Assembly: GCF_029688845.1 (NCBI RefSeq)
Contig: NZ_JARUKW010000016.1
Coordinates: forward strand, 1-64,000
Direction of reading: 5' to 3'
DNA: 64,000 nt
Origin: Natronococcus sp. A-GB1
GTDB taxonomy: Archaea > Halobacteriota > Halobacteria > Halobacteriales > Natrialbaceae
Within the stretch, counting starts at the first letter, position 1. Each line of letters starts with the position of its first letter. Shown piece by piece: positions 1 through 8,771 of the stretch. The translations under genes were made by a program, and so were the position numbers. The notes beneath the pieces were generated by a model. That model saw nothing but the letters and a program-made list of their open reading frames with translations. It had not been told where the DNA came from and ran no database searches.

Positions 1-48
1 TCGGCGACCGACAGTGGTCTAACGACGGTTCGATTCCGTCGGTCGGCA
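1..48 (+). other. tRNA-like processing element directly before 5S rRNA (partial at window edge)
   Basis: Bases 24-40 form a perfect T-arm-like hairpin (GACGG, loop TTCGATT, CCGTC). It is followed by GGTCGGC and an A that abuts the 5S start, and CCGAC (8-12) can pair with GTCGG (42-46) as an acceptor-like helix. No plausible anticodon arm is visible in what remains. In Haloferax volcanii the 5S 5' end is known to be made by tRNase Z acting on a tRNA-like fold just upstream, and this matches that arrangement. A truncated class II tRNA is the alternative. The 23S gene should lie just outside the window. Confidence 0.6.
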
Positions 49-170
49 TTACAGCGGCCACAGCGGCGAGGTACCTCCCGTACCCATCCCGAACACGGAA
101 GATAAGCTCGCCTGCGTTTCGGGGAGTACTGGAGTGGGAGACTCTCTGGGAAATCCGATTCGCCGCTCCC
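49..170 (+). rRNA. rrf: 5S ribosomal RNA
   Basis: The conserved 5S core is present: CCCGTACCCATCCCGAACAC at about 78-97, the GGAAGATAAGC block after it, and AGTACTGGAGTG at about 125-136. The 5' GCGGCC and 3' TTCGCCGC ends pair to close helix I. Length is about 122 bases, normal for haloarchaea. It is probably the last rRNA of a 16S-23S-5S operon. No tRNA-Cys is visible downstream, where many haloarchaeal operons carry one. Confidence 0.95.
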
Positions 171-363
171 TTTCATACACTTCAGTTACCGAGAGTCGAA
201 ACGCCGACCACGGTAGCCGTTATCCTTCCCACCAAGAGCGGTCAGCAGACTCGCTGTCGGTCGAAACAGACGTTGCCTACGATCGACCACGTACGATATC
301 GCCAAGAGTCGAGTGTCCGCGGAGCAATCGCTTCGCTCCGACTGGACACCAGCGAGACCGGTG

Positions 364-663
364 CTACTCGCCCTCGAGCGGCTCCCCTCGCCGGTCGATT
401 CGCGTCGCCGGGAGGCCCGCTCGCTCGGCGTGTTCGCGAACGGCGTCCGTGTCTTCGGCTCGATAGTGACAGAAGGTGCCCGTGATCTTTCCGTTCTCGT
501 TCGTCAGTACTTCGGAGTCGACCCACCGGATTCCGACCCCCTCGTCGCGGAGTTCCTCGAGAGTCTCTCCGGACTGTTCGCCGGCGGCCTCGAGTTCGGA
601 TTCCGTGATTGGGTCGTCGAGCGCGCGGAGGATCAGGTAGTCCTCTAAGTCTCTGTCTGTCAT
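364..663 (-). CDS. DUF4242 family protein (nickel-binding SCO4226-like ferredoxin-like fold)
   Basis: This 99-residue acidic protein matches the DUF4242 pattern. An N-terminal strand leads into a helix (ITESELEAAGEQS). A GVGIRWVDSEV strand follows, then the FCHYRAEDTDAVREHAERAGLP block that defines the family. Some members bind nickel, but the ligand set cannot be confirmed here, so the function is open. It stands alone between the 5S gene and the divergent AAA ATPase gene. A TATA-like GCTTATCA lies about 30 bases upstream on its strand. Confidence 0.7.
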   Translation of the reverse strand: MTDRDLEDYLILRALDDPITESELEAAGEQSGETLEELRDEGVGIRWVDSEVLTNENGKITGTFCHYRAEDTDAVREHAERAGLPATRIDRRGEPLEGE

Positions 664-811
664 GTTCCATGTTATCTCTCAACGTCATCTCTGATAAGCA
701 TTCGTTCGATCCGGACGGACCGACTATGCGACCGTTCGGACCTCGACCCAGCAATCGATCCAAACGTTCTTGCCTTCGAGCGTGACACGTTACCAAAGGA
801 CGACTCTATCG

Positions 812-3028
812 ATGAAACTCACCGTCAAACCGCTCGCCTCGAACCAGCGGGAACGCTCCGTTGCCGTCCTCGAGCGGGACGTGATGAATTCGCTCGGTGT
901 CGAATCCGGGGAGTACGTCTCTCTCGAGGGACCGACGGGTGAATCGGCCGTCGTCGAGGTGCTGTCGCGCCCGTCCGAGGAACTGGCGGAGCGCACGATC
1001 CGTCTCGATCGGGAGCTCGCGAAGCGACTCGACGTCGATACGGGAGAACGCGTTCGGGTCGAACCAGCCGAGGTCAGGTCGGCCGAACGGGTCTCGATAG
1101 CGTTACCCGACGACGTTTCCTCTGCCGAGGCGCTCGAGTTCGCTCAGCGAGATGCCCTCGTCGGCCGCGTCGTTTCAGACGGGGAGACGGTACGAATTGA
1201 CGCCGAACTCTCCCGATCCGTTCCGATCGAAGTCGTCGACGTCGATCCGGCCGATCCCGCCGTCGTCGAGGAGTGGACGTCGATCGTCATCGCGCCCGAA
1301 CCGGCGGCGGTCGACGAGGAGGACTGCGATGCGACGGATCCCGCGGTGACCTACGACGACGTCGGCGGCCTCGAGGACGAACTCGAGCAGGTTCGGGAGG
1401 TCGTCGAGTTGCCGATGCGATATCCCGGCGTTTTCGATCGACTCGGCATCGACCCGCCGAAGGGAGTCCTCCTGTACGGACCGCCGGGGACCGGGAAGAC
1501 GCTCATCGCCCGCGCGATGGCCAACGAGGTCGGCGCCCACTTTCAGACGCTTCGGGGCCCGGAGATTGTCTCGAAGTACCACGGCGAGAGCGAGGAACGG
1601 CTCCGAGAGGTGTTCGAGGAGGCCAAGGAGAACGCCCCGGCGATCGTTTTCATCGACGAGATCGACGCCATCGCGCCGAAACGGGAGGACGTCGGCGACG
1701 TCGAGCGCCGGATCGTCGCCCAGCTGCTCTCCCTGCTCGACGGCGGTGACGACAGAGGCCAGGTCGTCGTCGTCGGGACGACGAACCGCGTCGACTCCGT
1801 CGATCCCGCCCTCCGCCGCCCGGGCCGGTTCGACCGCGAGGTCGAGATCGGCGTGCCGGACGCCGACGAGCGAGCCGAAATCCTCGGGATCCACGCGGCC
1901 GACGTCTCTATCAGTGACTCGATCGACCTCGAGCGCTACGCCGAGCGCACCCACGGCTTTGTCGGGGCGGATCTTGAGAACCTGATCAGGGAGAGCGCAA
2001 TGTGTGCGCTGCGTCGGCTGCGAGCCGACTCCTCGAGCGATTCCATCGAACTGTCGACCGACCGACTGGACGCCGTCGAGATCGATGAATCGGATCTCGA
2101 AGCGGCGGTACGCGAGATCGAACCGTCGGCGATGCGAGAGGTGTTCGTCGAGGTGCCGGACGCGACCTGGGAGGACGTCGGCGGGCTCGAGGAGGTGACG
2201 CGAACTCTCCGGGAAACGGTTCAGTGGCCCCTCGAGTACGCCGACGCCTTCGACCGCGTCTCGCTGCGTCCGGCGACCGGGGTCCTGCTATACGGCCCGC
2301 CGGGGACCGGGAAGACGCTGCTCGCACGGGCCGTCGCGAACGAGGCCCAGTCGAACTTCATCTCGATCAAGGGGCCCGAACTCGTCGACAAGTACGTCGG
2401 CGAATCCGAGCGCGGGATTCGCAACGTCTTCAGCAAGGCCCGCGAGAACGCGCCGACGGTGCTCGTGTTCGACGAAATCGACGCCATCGCCGGTACCCGG
2501 AGCGACTCCAGCGAGACGGCGGTCGGTGAACGCGTCGTCAGCCAGCTCCTGACCGAACTCGACGGGCTCGAGGAGCTCGAGGATGTCGTCGTTCTCGCGA
2601 CGACGAACCGACCGGATCGGATCGACGATGCGCTCCTCCGGGCGGGGCGGTTCGAGCGACACGTCCGCGTCGGGGAGCCCGACGAGGCGGCCAGACGGGA
2701 GATATTCGAAATCCACCTTCGGGATCGCCCGCTCGCGGCGGACGTCGACCTCGGGACGCTCGCCGAGCGGACCGAGGGCGCCGTCGGCTCCGATATCGAG
2801 GGCATCTGCCGGACCGCAGCGATGAACGCCGTTCGCGACTACGTCGAGGCGTCCGTCGGCGGTGAGCGAAACGACTCGATCGACGGAGAAGCTGGAGCGA
2901 CGACCGGCCTCGAGACCCTCGAGCTTACGGCCGATCACTTCGAGCGGGCCCTCGAGACGGCCGACGAGGAGTCGCCCGAGGAGTTCGCCCAAAGGGTCGA
3001 CGAGTTCGACGCGTTCGTCGACGGCTGA
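812..3028 (+). CDS. CDC48/VAT-type AAA+ ATPase (divergent paralogue)
   Basis: A 738-residue protein starting MKLTVKPLA, the same N-terminus as the canonical CDC48 gene at the other end of the window. The order is an N-terminal double-psi barrel and CDC48 domain 2 (about 1-180), then two AAA modules. Walker A GPPGTGKT occurs near residues 221 and 495, and Walker B FIDEID and VFDEID near 279 and 553. Such hexamers thread and unfold substrates for the proteasome. This copy is more divergent: D2 has [10 protein letters not shown] where the canonical copy has [10 protein letters not shown], and the linker after D2 is longer. I chose ATG 812 over the upstream in-frame ATG at 770 because conservation begins there. 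It stands alone, with the ferredoxin gene following on the same strand. Confidence 0.93.
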   Translation: MKLTVKPLASNQRERSVAVLERDVMNSLGVESGEYVSLEGPTGESAVVEVLSRPSEELAERTIRLDRELAKRLDVDTGERVRVEPAEVRSAERVSIALPDDVSSAEALEFAQRDALVGRVVSDGETVRIDAELSRSVPIEVVDVDPADPAVVEEWTSIVIAPEPAAVDEEDCDATDPAVTYDDVGGLEDELEQVREVVELPMRYPGVFDRLGIDPPKGVLLYGPPGTGKTLIARAMANEVGAHFQTLRGPEIVSKYHGESEERLREVFEEAKENAPAIVFIDEIDAIAPKREDVGDVERRIVAQLLSLLDGGDDRGQVVVVGTTNRVDSVDPALRRPGRFDREVEIGVPDADERAEILGIHAADVSISDSIDLERYAERTHGFVGADLENLIRESAMCALRRLRADSSSDSIELSTDRLDAVEIDESDLEAAVREIEPSAMREVFVEVPDATWEDVGGLEEVTRTLRETVQWPLEYADAFDRVSLRPATGVLLYGPPGTGKTLLARAVANEAQSNFISIKGPELVDKYVGESERGIRNVFSKARENAPTVLVFDEIDAIAGTRSDSSETAVGERVVSQLLTELDGLEELEDVVVLATTNRPDRIDDALLRAGRFERHVRVGEPDEAARREIFEIHLRDRPLAADVDLGTLAERTEGAVGSDIEGICRTAAMNAVRDYVEASVGGERNDSIDGEAGATTGLETLELTADHFERALETADEESPEEFAQRVDEFDAFVDG

Positions 3029-3094
3029 ACCGGTCGGAACCGAGAGCCGGAGGTGACCACCGATGCTAAGTACATGCACGGCTAGTGGTTGTGT

Positions 3095-3577
3095 ATGTCA
3101 CACAACCTCCCTCACGTCAGGCTCGGCGAGGACGCCGCGGAGCGCGGTGACAGCGACGGCGAGGAGGGACCCGTCCGAACCGTCGAGTACCTCAACTACG
3201 AGATCCTGAGCGAGCAGGGGTGGGACCTGGACGACGACGATCTCTTCGAGAAGGCGGCGGCGGCCGATCTCGAGGGGGACGACTACGGTCGGATCGAAAT
3301 CACCGGTCGACGGTACATCCTCGACGCCGCCGAGGATCAGGGGTTCGAGTGGCCCTACGAGTGTCGCGCCGCCTCGTGTGCGAACTGCGCCGGCATCGTC
3401 TACGAGGGCGACGTCGAGATGGATATGGATCTCATCCTCACCGACGAGGAGGTCGAAGAGCGGGGGATCGTTCTCACCTGCCAGGCGCTTCCGGCCAGCG
3501 ACGAGGTAAAGCTCATCTTCAACGCGATGTACCTCGACTACCTGCAGGATCGGGTTATCGGCGTCCGAGAAGTTTGA
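3095..3577 (+). CDS. fer: Halophilic plant-type 2Fe-2S ferredoxin with N-terminal extension
   Basis: Cys90, Cys95, Cys98 and Cys129 form the C-x4-C-x2-C-x30-C cluster motif. From [20 protein letters not shown] onward the protein follows the halobacterial ferredoxin, including the acidic halophile-specific insertion and the [12 protein letters not shown]-terminus. Family members carry electrons for 2-oxoacid:ferredoxin oxidoreductases. The classic protein is about 129 residues. This one is 160 because of an extra acidic leader of about 30 residues, so it may be a second paralogue. The start is the ATG of MSHN, with an in-frame TTG two codons earlier. It ends tail to tail with the next gene. 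Confidence 0.93.
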   Translation: MSHNLPHVRLGEDAAERGDSDGEEGPVRTVEYLNYEILSEQGWDLDDDDLFEKAAAADLEGDDYGRIEITGRRYILDAAEDQGFEWPYECRAASCANCAGIVYEGDVEMDMDLILTDEEVEERGIVLTCQALPASDEVKLIFNAMYLDYLQDRVIGVREV

Positions 3578-3616
3578 CGTTCTCCGACGCCGAAGGCCGG
3601 AACGATCGCCGACGGG

Positions 3617-4174
3617 TCAGGATTCGAGTTTCTCGATGGCCTCCTCGAGCCGCTTCGAGGGCGACTGCTCGGTGACGATCTGGTCCTGGCGGTAGGCGTC
3701 TATCGGGTCGGTGTCGACGTCGACGTTGGCCTCGGCAAGCGCGTCGAGTGCCGTCGCGAGCACGACCGTCTGGTACTCCAGTTGCGACTCGAGTTCGTTG
3801 ACCTGCTCGAGCGTCCGCTCGGAGAGGTCGGTGAGCGACGCCGAGTACTCCGAGAGGTTCGCTTCGGCCTGATCGAGCCGTCGCTCGCCGAGGCTGATCG
3901 TCGCGAAGTTCTCGAGTTCCTCGACATCCTCGGACATCTGCGTGAGTTCGGACTCGACCGTCTCGAGCCGGTCGTCGACGACGCGCTCGATATACTGATC
4001 CATCGTCGTCGCCTCGGATTCCGCCTCCGCGCTCGAGTCGGACGACTCGGACGCGGTCTCTTCGACCGGTTCGTCCGCGGCGACCGCCCCGTTCTCGTTC
4101 GTACACGTGAGTACGTGACTCTTGTACGGACCTGGTGCCGGGTACTCCTCTCCACAGTGTGCACACTCTGGCAT
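3617..4174 (-). CDS. Small zinc-finger protein with coiled-coil region
   Basis: A 185-residue acidic protein. The first 25 residues hold one finger, C-x2-C...H-x3-C (MPECAHCGEEY through SHVLTC). An acidic low-complexity stretch follows at about 28-55. From about 60 to 150 comes a long helical region with heptad-like leucines (DRLETVESELTQMSEDVEELEN), likely a coiled coil, and a short ATALDALAEANVDVD helix near the end. No family with known function is recognised. A single finger plus coiled coil suggests an oligomeric adaptor or nucleic-acid binder, but this is inference. Confidence 0.75.
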   Translation of the reverse strand: MPECAHCGEEYPAPGPYKSHVLTCTNENGAVAADEPVEETASESSDSSAEAESEATTMDQYIERVVDDRLETVESELTQMSEDVEELENFATISLGERRLDQAEANLSEYSASLTDLSERTLEQVNELESQLEYQTVVLATALDALAEANVDVDTDPIDAYRQDQIVTEQSPSKRLEEAIEKLES

Positions 4175-4268
4175 ACGGGCACAATCAACATGGTAATGTA
4201 AATAGCTTTAGCTACCGCTTCGAACTCGAAGCGAAGCGACGAACGTTGACTGGAGACATGTCCCCTCG

Positions 4269-4553
4269 TTACGCTGACTCGTCGGACTGCTCTCTGGTCT
4301 GAAGGATGAACGTCCGTTCTGGCGGCGGCGCAGCGTACAGTTCCACATCGCTGACGAGGCGGTAGTACTTGCGATTCCCGCGTCGGTAGTGGTCGACGAG
4401 TCCCGCCTCTTCGAGCACCCCGAGGTGGTGGACGGCCGACTTCCCGTTCATCCCTACGGCTTCGGCGAGTTCGGAGACGTACTTCGGCTCCCGGGACAGC
4501 TCTCGAATGATCTTTAGCCGTCGAGTGTTCCCCAGCGCCTCGAGCAGCGTCAT
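4269..4553 (-). CDS. ArsR-type winged-helix transcriptional regulator
   Basis: A 94-residue single-domain regulator. LLEALGNTRRLKIIRELS is the first helix pair of ArsR-type winged helices, KYVSELAEAVGMNGKSAVHHL the helix-turn-helix with recognition helix, and RGNRKYYRLV the wing. No metal-binding cysteine pair is present, so metal sensing is not indicated. It is divergent from the amphi-Trp gene, and the two starts are only 94 bases apart, so it may act on that shared promoter region. Confidence 0.85.
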   Translation of the reverse strand: MTLLEALGNTRRLKIIRELSREPKYVSELAEAVGMNGKSAVHHLGVLEEAGLVDHYRRGNRKYYRLVSDVELYAAPPPERTFILQTREQSDESA

Positions 4554-4615
4554 GAACTACCGTACACGCAGCCGATAGTTGAGTGTTCCGTCACCTCCCG
4601 GACGCCGTCACGCAC

Positions 4616-4625
4616 ATTTATGTAT
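4616..4625 (+). promoter_or_regulatory. TATA-box-like promoter element
   Basis: ATTTATGTAT lies 22-31 bases before the ATG at 4648. With the usual spacing of about 25 bases, transcription would begin at or next to the start codon, which supports a leaderless mRNA and this start choice over the upstream in-frame codon at 4579. Confidence 0.6.
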
Positions 4626-4647
4626 CGACGGCGTGGTACACGTCACC

Positions 4648-4950
4648 ATGACGAACAACGTCGAGTTCCCCGACGACGACGATCCCGAGCGGAGGGTCAT
4701 TACGGACGGCTTCTTCGAGCAGGAGATCTACCTCTCGCGAACCGAGACGGCGAGCTTTCTCCGCGAGATCGCCGACGCCCTCGAGAACGACGCGTCGCTG
4801 ACGATCTCGGGCAGCAGCTGGGAGATCCCCTTCGAGTACCGAGAGCCGATCGAGGTCGAGATCGAGTTCTCCGGCCAGCGAACCTCGGAGCTCGAGATTG
4901 AACTCGAGTTCGAGGAAGCCCACGGCGGGAGCGATCTGAGCGTCGAGTGA
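4648..4950 (+). CDS. amphi-Trp domain-containing protein
   Basis: A 100-residue protein. Its core (EIYLSRTETASFLREIADAL, then ISGSSWEIPF, then PIEVEIEFSG) follows the amphi-Trp domain: an amphipathic helix followed by beta strands carrying a conserved tryptophan. The biochemical role of the family is unknown. The stop codon overlaps the GTG start of the following methyltransferase gene (GTGA), so the two are translationally coupled. Confidence 0.8.
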   Translation: MTNNVEFPDDDDPERRVITDGFFEQEIYLSRTETASFLREIADALENDASLTISGSSWEIPFEYREPIEVEIEFSGQRTSELEIELEFEEAHGGSDLSVE

Positions 4951-5723
4951 GTGTGCTCGGACCCCGGTACTACTTCGGCGTCTACCACTGGCGGCGACGG
5001 TTCCGATCGCTCGCGCTCGCGGCGGTCGCGATCGCAGCTGCGGCCGTCGTCGGGAGCCGAACGCGGTCCCGAAGCCGGCGGGCGGCTGCGTCGCTCGTCG
5101 CCTCAGTCGCGGCCGTTCGCGGGCTCCGAACGCTACGTCGGCTGGTGGGCCCGACGCCCTGGTCGCTCGAGCGAGCGAAGTACGACGCCCTCGCGAGCCG
5201 ACTGCCGCTCGACCGGGCGGATCGGGTTCTCGACGTCGGCTGCGGCACGGGCCGATCCCTCGTAGGGATCGCACCGCACGTTCCGGACGGAACGGACGTC
5301 GTCGGTCTCGACGTCTTCGACGACCGCGTCATCCTCGGGAACGGACCGCGATTAGCGCGGCGCAACGCCGACCGCGCCGGGATCGACGTCGAGCCGGTAG
5401 CCGGCGACGGGGCGACGCTCCCGCTGCGAGACGGCTCGGTCGACGTCGCGACTGCCTGTCGGGTGCTGCACGATCTTCCGGCCTCGAGCGCCGAGGACGC
5501 GCTTTCGGAGCTGCGACGGGTCTGTGCGGCCGACGCAACGGTCGGCGTTCTCGAGCTCCCGCTCGTCCCCGACGACGCCGCGGGCGATCCCGACCCGGAG
5601 GCGTACTGGGTCGATCGTGTTCTCGAGGCCGGATTCGAGATCGAGACGCTCGAGCGCCTCGAGCTGGCGGGTCGGGCGGAGCCGTACATCCTCGTGGTGG
5701 CTCGGCCGAACACCGGTTGCTGA
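4947..5723 (+). CDS. Class I SAM-dependent methyltransferase, membrane-anchored N-terminus
   Basis: A 258-residue protein. Residues about 20-55 are arginine-bordered and hydrophobic (LALAAVAIAAAAVV), likely one membrane anchor. The Rossmann methyltransferase domain follows: motif I VLDVGCGTG near residue 92, the acidic loop GLDVF, motif II region PLRDGSVDVATACRVLHDLP, and a C-terminal strand pair. It resembles UbiE/Methyltransf_11 enzymes, whose substrates cannot be read from sequence. It starts with GTG overlapping the stop of the amphi-Trp gene. Confidence 0.85.
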   Translation: MSVLGPRYYFGVYHWRRRFRSLALAAVAIAAAAVVGSRTRSRSRRAAASLVASVAAVRGLRTLRRLVGPTPWSLERAKYDALASRLPLDRADRVLDVGCGTGRSLVGIAPHVPDGTDVVGLDVFDDRVILGNGPRLARRNADRAGIDVEPVAGDGATLPLRDGSVDVATACRVLHDLPASSAEDALSELRRVCAADATVGVLELPLVPDDAAGDPDPEAYWVDRVLEAGFEIETLERLELAGRAEPYILVVARPNTGC

Positions 5724-5760
5724 CCGATCAGCGGGCCAAAAAACGAACGTCGTCGGTCGC

Positions 5761-7479
5761 TCACTCCGACAGCGAGAAGACCGCCAGGCGCGTGTCGCGG
5801 CCGCCGGCGCCGCGCCGGAGCCAGCCGCTGCCGCCGACCTGGATCGCGACGTACTGTTTCTCCGTCTCGGGGTCGTACCAGCTCATCGGGCTGCCGGCGA
5901 TCGACGCCTCGCCGAGGTCGTACTCCCAGAGGCGGTCGCCGCTCTCGCCGTCGTAGGCGATGAAGTCGCCGTTCTGGGTGCCGGTGAAGACGACGCCGGT
6001 CTCGGTCGTCACCATGCCGCCCCAGATGTATGCCTCGCTCTCGATCCAGTCGCGCCAGACCCGCTCGCCGGTTTCGGGGTTAATCGCGACGATGGCGCTG
6101 ATCTTCCCGTTGTACTCGTCGGGAACTGCTTCGGTCTGGTCCTCTAAGATTCCGCCCCAGTACTTTTTGCCCTCCTCGTACTCCTCGAAGCGCCACCAGG
6201 CTTCCTGGGGCGAGTTGTTCATCTTCATGTACGCGAGCCCGGTCTCGGGATTGTAGGCTGGCGGTTGCCAGTCGTTGCCCCCCATCGCGCCGGGCATGAA
6301 CGGCATCCGACGTCCCTCGTCGATGTGCGGGATCATCCGGTACATGTTCAGCTGCTGGACGCCGGGTTCGCTGCGTTCGATGAGCTCGCCCGTGTCGGCG
6401 TCCATCGTGTAGAGCCAGGCGGTCTTGCCCGCGGAAACGACGACGTCTTTCGTCGTGTTGCGGTGGTCGATCTCCATATCCCGGATGAGGATCCGCGGTG
6501 CCGCCGAGTCGTAGTCCCAGACGTCGTGTGCGACCTCCTGGTGGGCCCACAGCCGTTCACCGGTGTCCATATCGAGCGCGAGCGTCCCGCAGCTGTTGCG
6601 GTTCGGCCCCGGACGGACGGAGCCGTCGAAGTCCGGACCCGGGTTACCGATCGGCAAGTAGAGTCGCCGCTTCTCGACGTCGATCGTCGCGTTCATCCAG
6701 TTCGTCGCACAGGACTGGTTGATGCTGTCGCCGACCCACTCGGTCTCGGGTGAGGTCCAGGTGTGCCACAGCTCCTCGCCGGTCTCGGCGTCAAGCGCCT
6801 TGTGGAACCCGCGAACGCCGTACTCGCCGCCGGCGCTGCCGGTGAAGATCATTCCGTCGAACGCGACCGGCGCCCAGGTTGCGGAGTACCCCTCCTCGTG
6901 GTCGGCGGTCGAGGTGTACCACTCCTCCTCGCCGGTGTAGCGATCGAGAGCGACGACGCCCGAGTCGAGCGTCGTCATGAACACCTTGTCGCCGTAGGCG
7001 GCGACGCCGCGGTTGTTGTCGTCACAGCAGAGCACGACGTCCGAGGGGACGGCGTACGTGTAGCTCCAGAGGATGTCACCCTCCCGAGCGTCGATGGCCT
7101 TGACGTGGTTCGGGCCGTTCGACTGATACATGATCGGCGGATCGCCCGGCACGATCAGCGGCGTCCCCTCCATGCTCGAGCCGGCGCCGACGTCGAGCAT
7201 ATACTCTACCTCGAGGTCGGCGACGTTGTCGGGCGTGATGACGTCGGCCGTCGTCCGGCGGTGTTGTTCGTAGTTCCCGCCGTAAGTGAGCCAGGCCTCC
7301 GGGTTCTCACCCGACTCCTGGATCATCTCGTTTGTGACGTCGAACTCCTCGATCCGATCGACGTCGTGCTGGTGTGTTACCGATTTCTCGGGGGATCCGA
7401 GCACGCGGAACCCCTGGTCTGTCTCCCTAACAACCGTATCTTTTGCGGCCTGTACGGCCCTGTCTTCTTCGAGTGACAT
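5761..7479 (-). CDS. PQQ-dependent (quinoprotein) dehydrogenase, lanthanide-type metal signature, no signal peptide
   Basis: A 572-residue eight-bladed propeller of the methanol/ethanol quinoprotein dehydrogenase family. It begins with the family start pattern (NPEAWLTYGGNYEQHRR). It has the adjacent disulfide cysteines VLCCDDNN, the metal ligand Glu in GSAGGEYGVRG, the metal ligand Asn in TNWMNATID, and catalytic Asp in HDVWDYDSA. The residue two after the catalytic Asp is also Asp (DYD), which in XoxF and ExaF marks lanthanide rather than calcium. W-docking repeats of the form ALDxxTGExxW recur. Such enzymes normally work outside the membrane, yet there is no Tat or Sec signal. The start sits 6 bases after the partner gene, leaving no room for one. 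The alcohol or sugar substrate is not predictable. Confidence 0.9.
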   Translation of the reverse strand: MSLEEDRAVQAAKDTVVRETDQGFRVLGSPEKSVTHQHDVDRIEEFDVTNEMIQESGENPEAWLTYGGNYEQHRRTTADVITPDNVADLEVEYMLDVGAGSSMEGTPLIVPGDPPIMYQSNGPNHVKAIDAREGDILWSYTYAVPSDVVLCCDDNNRGVAAYGDKVFMTTLDSGVVALDRYTGEEEWYTSTADHEEGYSATWAPVAFDGMIFTGSAGGEYGVRGFHKALDAETGEELWHTWTSPETEWVGDSINQSCATNWMNATIDVEKRRLYLPIGNPGPDFDGSVRPGPNRNSCGTLALDMDTGERLWAHQEVAHDVWDYDSAAPRILIRDMEIDHRNTTKDVVVSAGKTAWLYTMDADTGELIERSEPGVQQLNMYRMIPHIDEGRRMPFMPGAMGGNDWQPPAYNPETGLAYMKMNNSPQEAWWRFEEYEEGKKYWGGILEDQTEAVPDEYNGKISAIVAINPETGERVWRDWIESEAYIWGGMVTTETGVVFTGTQNGDFIAYDGESGDRLWEYDLGEASIAGSPMSWYDPETEKQYVAIQVGGSGWLRRGAGGRDTRLAVFSLSE

Positions 7480-7485
7480 TGATGA

Positions 7486-8388
7486 TTACCTCGCTTCGGA
7501 TGGCGCACGCATCTCTTCCGTGATCCAGAACATGTTCTTGCAGATCTCCTCCTGATTGACGATCATGATCGCCGCACCGGCGGTGATCGCGGCGGTCAGC
7601 TGCGAGTCGGTCAGTCCCTCCTCGCGGGTGATATCGAGCGCCGCCTGCGCCAGCAGGTGGAACCCGCCGAGCAGCGCCTTGATATCCCAGTAGCCGTCGT
7701 CGAGAATCTCGTCGGTGACGAGAACCCGGTTCTGCCAGAGGTGGACGTCCAGTGCGTCGACCCAGAGCAGCGTCCCGCCGGCCGCCCGCTGGTGGAGCGG
7801 CGGAACGTGTTCGACGCCGAACTCCACCTCGGCGGGGATCTCCTTCGTCGGGACCCACCGAGCGAGCCGGTCGTTGTTGTTCGTGACGTCCATGACGAGC
7901 GCGATTCGCTCTTGCTCGTCGAACCCGAGCGCCTCGAGTTCGGCCGTCAGCTCGTCGGTGGCGATCAGCTCGTGGGCCGTCCCCTCGATGTGTTCCGGCG
8001 TGAACCGCGGCAGATTCGCCTCGAGACTCTCGAAGAAGTCGACGTCGACGAGATGGTCGTAGATCTCCCAGCCGGGTTCGGCGAGTTCGCGATAGAGCAC
8101 CTCCGCTTCGGTCTCACCCTCCGGGATTCCCTGTTCCCGGACCTCCGGCAGGCGCTCGAGCTGTCTCGAGAGCTCCTCGAGTTGCGTCTCGAGCAACTCG
8201 GCGTCCAGCTTCCCCGAGAGATCGCTCCGAATCGATTCGCCCATCGAGGCGAACTCGGGATCGTCCGTCCGCTCTACCTCGTCGCGCAGCCGCTCGATCG
8301 TCAGCTGATCGCCGTCGCGGACCTCATCGACGTCGAGCGTCCGGGCTAGCTGTCGTTGTGCCTCGTCCGTAATCTGTGCCGTCGTCAT
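7486..8388 (-). CDS. Unrecognised protein encoded upstream of the PQQ dehydrogenase
   Basis: A 300-residue acidic soluble protein with no family I recognise. Residues 1-110 are charged and helical (DAELLETQLEELSRQLERL looks like a coiled coil). Residues 110-300 look globular, with tryptophan- and histidine-containing motifs (VEHVPPLHQRAAGGTLLWVDALDVHLWQNRVLV) and a single cysteine near the end (EEICKNMFWITEE). No signal peptide or membrane segment. It is first in a two-gene operon, 6 bases ahead of the quinoprotein gene, so it may be a chaperone, cofactor or metal loader, or subunit of that enzyme. That role is inferred from position only. Confidence 0.8.
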   Translation of the reverse strand: MTTAQITDEAQRQLARTLDVDEVRDGDQLTIERLRDEVERTDDPEFASMGESIRSDLSGKLDAELLETQLEELSRQLERLPEVREQGIPEGETEAEVLYRELAEPGWEIYDHLVDVDFFESLEANLPRFTPEHIEGTAHELIATDELTAELEALGFDEQERIALVMDVTNNNDRLARWVPTKEIPAEVEFGVEHVPPLHQRAAGGTLLWVDALDVHLWQNRVLVTDEILDDGYWDIKALLGGFHLLAQAALDITREEGLTDSQLTAAITAGAAIMIVNQEEICKNMFWITEEMRAPSEAR

Positions 8389-8771
8389 GTGTCACGCTCC
8401 CCGTCATCCGTTATGCGTCCCGTGGTTTCATCTACCATGCGTTGTGTGTGGCCAACGTACACGATCTTAGACCTTATTATAATAAATCTATAATTAAACC
8501 TCGAAATTATGCGCTCTGGAGCGTCTCTGTCGACTCTCCGATAACAACGAGGCTATCGATTCGCATAGTGCTGGGTCCTGTCGCGGGAGAGTCGTCGACA
8601 CTATGATAGAAATCAGCCATTACCACGTCTCGAATCGTGTCAACGGGCTGCCTACTACAGCGAAACGGAGTACGAAGTCGGCCGGTTGGTAGCGGTTCGG
8701 TACTCGAGCACTTAAACCTTAATCCAAATGATTTATACAGTCTTTCGTTGACAGCCACTACTGGTGAGAGT
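8389..8771. promoter_or_regulatory. Divergent control region of quinoprotein operon and ABC importer gene
   Basis: This 383-base region has no convincing gene. It separates the minus-strand quinoprotein operon from the plus-strand binding-protein gene. An AT-rich core at about 8474-8500 probably holds the minus-strand promoter. ATTTATACAG at 8731-8740 is a TATA box for the GTG at 8772. ATCCGTTATGCG (8406-8417) and ATTATGCGCTCT (8506-8517) recur in the promoter of the helix-turn-helix fusion gene near 13540 (10 of 10 and 11 of 12 bases), which suggests common operators. Confidence 0.6.

Noticed and set aside
171-363. A tRNA-Cys after 5S, as in many haloarchaeal rRNA operons
   Set aside because: No cloverleaf or T-loop consensus is present between 171 and 363.
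8376-8758. Short genes between the quinoprotein operon and the binding-protein gene
   Set aside because: The open frames there lack coding character and overlap the AT-rich promoter DNA and the repeated operator-like sequences.
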